DNA from: Candidatus Amesbacteria bacterium
GTDB taxonomy: Bacteria; Patescibacteriota; Microgenomatia; CAZETR01; Amesbacteraceae
Assembly: GCA_030681075.1 (NCBI GenBank)
Contig: JAUXUE010000031.1
Span: forward strand, 1 to 7,197
DNA length: 7,197 bases
Direction: 5' to 3'
Below, in pieces: positions 5,521 to 7,197 of this stretch. The translations under genes were made by a program, and so were the position numbers. Below the pieces are notes generated by a model, which was not told where the DNA came from, did not search any database, and saw nothing but the letters and a program-made list of their open reading frames with translations. Position 1 is the first letter of the stretch, and each line of letters opens with the position of its first letter.

Positions 5521-5529
5521 GGTTGTCAA
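5501..5529 (-). promoter_or_regulatory. Sigma-70-type promoter of the antitoxin-toxin operon
   Basis: Minus strand TTGACA (5529-5524, full consensus), a 17-base spacer, then TACAAT (5506-5501, five of six). The -10 box ends six bases before the antitoxin ATG at 5494, so the transcript should start at or beside the ATG and be leaderless. This is the strongest promoter match seen in the window. Confidence 0.8.
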
Positions 5530-5580
5530 GCCTTTCCAAAATCGAAGCCGAAATAGAAAGACAGTTAAGACAGAAGTAAA

Positions 5581-6633
5581 CTATCCATTCAATCTCTGTA
5601 ACACATCATTTGCAAACGAAACTCCAAATCTAGGCTTCTTGGTAAGTTTCAAGTACCTTTGGTCTTGCGAAGGCACACTACTCGGATAGGTATGAAGAAA
5701 CAAATACATGTAGCCTGCTGGCAATATTTTTTGCAGCTCCCACTCATAATATTCACCTTTCCATACACCAATTTTCCCCAAAACTGAAGTGCCAACACCA
5801 TCACCCGTTGGGACAAAGATTGGCCTTATCCCCATTAAGTTATCAAAAAGAGGAAAACATATAACAACTTGTGAGTTAAATAAATGAAGATAGGCATCGT
5901 CTGGTTCAATTAACGGATCTCTTGCAATATAAAGCCCTATCGCACATCTTGAAAAGATTCCTTTCTCTCCCCCATTTGGCCCATAAAGCCAACATTTCTT
6001 TTTTCCACCATCCGGGCTAACAGCTGAGGTGCTTGCGGGTGAGTATTCTTTTGAAATAACTTCTCCAAAATTAAAAATTGTTTGTCCAAGCTTTTCTTTA
6101 ATCCCATTAAATTCAACAACAAGCATCTCTCCATTTCCGGATACAATTGCTCCTTTTTCAAGAACTCCTACCATTGATTGAGCCTCAAGAGTTGAATCAG
6201 GATTAAATAAACCAGTCTTAAATCTTAATGGGTCCTTTCCTATGTTGAAAATTACGGCCCTGTCTGAATTAATCCTATAACCATTCCAATATCTATCAGG
6301 TTTCACCAATTCTACACTCATGTTCATATCAGTATATGGACATGATTCATGATCGATCCCATCAACCGATAAGCTCCTAAAATGAGATTTACAGATATTT
6401 TTTGAAGAAAAAAGAGAAACCATCCGTGTGCCTTGATCAGAAAATATTTCTGGTGGTAAAGCAACCCCAGACGTACCAGTTAGACTCATTGACCTTTCAA
6501 TCATATTTGCAACGATCTTTATTCCACCTTCATAATCACATAACCTATTGACTAATGGAGTTGGCCCAATTAAGCCACCTTGTCTCAAGAAATCCTCTTC
6601 TAATTCAGCTGGAGTAAAGTTTCTTTCACTCAT
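5581..6633 (-). CDS. Hypothetical protein, 350 residues, downstream of topA
   Basis: I do not recognise this protein. It looks genuinely coding: 350 codons without a stop, a normal mix of residues and a start two bases after the topA stop. No signal peptide, membrane helix, coiled coil, P-loop or zinc-ribbon pattern is visible. It opens MSERNFTPAELEEDFLRQGG, a charged helix. The middle and end are rich in beta-type stretches with glycine, aromatic and proline residues, such as RYWNGYRINSDRAVIFNIG (114-132), KKKCWLYGPNGGEKG (211-225) and the aromatic WKGEYYEWEL (291-300) and GYMYLFLHTYP (307-317). Its six cysteines are scattered, not paired as a metal site. A soluble beta-rich cytoplasmic protein is the most that can be said. 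It probably shares a transcript with topA, ends 54 bases before the toxin-antitoxin promoter, and has no visible Shine-Dalgarno or terminator. Confidence 0.72.
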   Translation of the reverse strand: MSERNFTPAELEEDFLRQGGLIGPTPLVNRLCDYEGGIKIVANMIERSMSLTGTSGVALPPEIFSDQGTRMVSLFSSKNICKSHFRSLSVDGIDHESCPYTDMNMSVELVKPDRYWNGYRINSDRAVIFNIGKDPLRFKTGLFNPDSTLEAQSMVGVLEKGAIVSGNGEMLVVEFNGIKEKLGQTIFNFGEVISKEYSPASTSAVSPDGGKKKCWLYGPNGGEKGIFSRCAIGLYIARDPLIEPDDAYLHLFNSQVVICFPLFDNLMGIRPIFVPTGDGVGTSVLGKIGVWKGEYYEWELQKILPAGYMYLFLHTYPSSVPSQDQRYLKLTKKPRFGVSFANDVLQRLNG

Positions 6634-6635
6634 AA

Positions 6636-7197
6636 TTATTTTGGTTTACTTGCCCGGACCGACTCGGCCGCCGTAGCCACTTTGGCGAAGGGGGCAGCCG
6701 GAGGCGAAGGCCGATTCCAACTGGCAAAGTCGCATTTTGGATAATTACTGCAACCGTAGAATGTTCTACCCGAGCGGGTTTTGCGCAAAATAACGTCACC
6801 GCCGCATTTTTCGCATTTTTGTCCGGTTTTCTCCTGATAATTGGCCTTATACTCACAAGTTGGAAATGTCGAGCAAGCCAAAAACTTCCCAAACTTGCCG
6901 ATTCTAATTACGACATCCCCTGTTTTACAAGTTGGACATTTCTCACCCGTCTCTTCAGCATCTAGTTTTACCCGCTCCGAGGTATCCTGAACCAAGCTCA
7001 GCTTGATTGAAAATGGTTTCCAAAAAGAAGCAATGACTGGTTGCCACTTCTTCTTACCGTTGGCTATTTCATCCAAGGAATCTTCCATGCCAGCTGTAAA
7101 CTTATAATCCAAAATTTCGCCAAAATTGGTCACCAAAAAATCATTTACCCCAGTCCCAAGGGCTGTCGGAACATATCTCTTGTCCTGATTTTTCTCG
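6636..7197 (-). CDS. topA: DNA topoisomerase I, C-terminal part (5' end beyond window)
   Basis: Type IA topoisomerase that relaxes negative supercoils by single-strand passage. Only the last 186 residues are present. The first part, RYVPTALGTGVNDFLVTNF then FTAGMEDSLDEIANGKKKW (residues 33-51), is the highly conserved end of the catalytic core (pTxLG, then FTA-x-mE-x-x-LD-x-I). Two zinc ribbons of the TopA C4 type follow: Cys87, 90, 108, 114 and Cys128, 131, 149, 155, each C-x2-C...C-x5-C, in the sequence patterns CPTC...CSTFPTC and CEKC...CSNYPKC. These help bind single-stranded DNA. The final 24 residues (163-186) are a Pro/Ala-rich basic tail ending RASKPK, encoded by markedly GC-rich DNA. 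The TAA stop is two bases before the next gene. The active-site tyrosine would lie outside the window. Confidence 0.96.
   Translation of the reverse strand, partial: EKNQDKRYVPTALGTGVNDFLVTNFGEILDYKFTAGMEDSLDEIANGKKKWQPVIASFWKPFSIKLSLVQDTSERVKLDAEETGEKCPTCKTGDVVIRIGKFGKFLACSTFPTCEYKANYQEKTGQKCEKCGGDVILRKTRSGRTFYGCSNYPKCDFASWNRPSPPAAPFAKVATAAESVRASKPK

Noticed and set aside
5495..5539. Longer antitoxin reading frame from the ATG at 5539
   Set aside because: The consensus promoter and operator lie inside this stretch, and ribbon-helix-helix proteins normally start just before the first strand, as at 5494.
1..7197. Alternative genetic code with TGA read as an amino acid, known in some candidate-phylum bacteria
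   Set aside because: TGA ends glyA, thyX-like and the antitoxin at the expected family lengths or junctions, and no conserved gene contains an internal TGA.

Overview
This window reads entirely from the minus strand. From right to left the order is: 3' end of topA (DNA topoisomerase I), an unrecognised 350-residue protein, a ribbon-helix-helix antitoxin with a RelE/YafQ-type toxin, a 228-base spacer carrying short phased repeats, and a five-gene cluster dcd - thyX-like - tmk - glyA - folD, with folD cut by the left edge. No rRNA, tRNA, CRISPR array, insertion sequence or convincing intrinsic terminator was found.

The five-gene cluster is a nearly self-contained thymidylate pathway. A Dcd of the bifunctional deaminase/diphosphatase type would turn dCTP into dUMP. 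The ThyX-like flavoprotein would methylate dUMP to dTMP, and Tmk would make dTDP. GlyA loads tetrahydrofolate with a one-carbon unit from serine, and FolD interconverts the folate forms. ThyX chemistry returns tetrahydrofolate rather than dihydrofolate, so no dihydrofolate reductase is needed. All four gene junctions in the cluster overlap (16, 4, 22 and 11 bases), so it is very probably one operon. A candidate promoter sits directly in front of dcd.

The toxin-antitoxin pair has its own near-consensus promoter (TTGACA, 17 bases, TACAAT). It is interleaved with three alternating copies of a TTGTATG half-site, as expected for autoregulation by the antitoxin. In both predicted promoters the -10 box ends six bases before the ATG, which predicts leaderless mRNAs. 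The tmk start, inside the operon, instead has a strong doubled Shine-Dalgarno sequence.

The organism is a bacterium using TGA, TAA and TAG as stops, of moderate to low GC by eye, with lysine-rich proteins and very tight packing. The shortened FolD, the double-domain ThyX-like protein and the minimal folate/dTMP gene set suggest a reduced-genome candidate-phylum lineage such as Patescibacteria (CPR). This is an inference from style and context, not a proven placement.

The points most worth a second look are: the fused ThyX-like protein, whose two halves have lost complementary parts of the signature motif; two copies of a CCCTGAG...TCGAAGGG quasi-palindrome inside the folD reading frame, in opposite orientations but the same frame; the shared leaderless-promoter geometry; and the unidentified protein starting two bases after topA.
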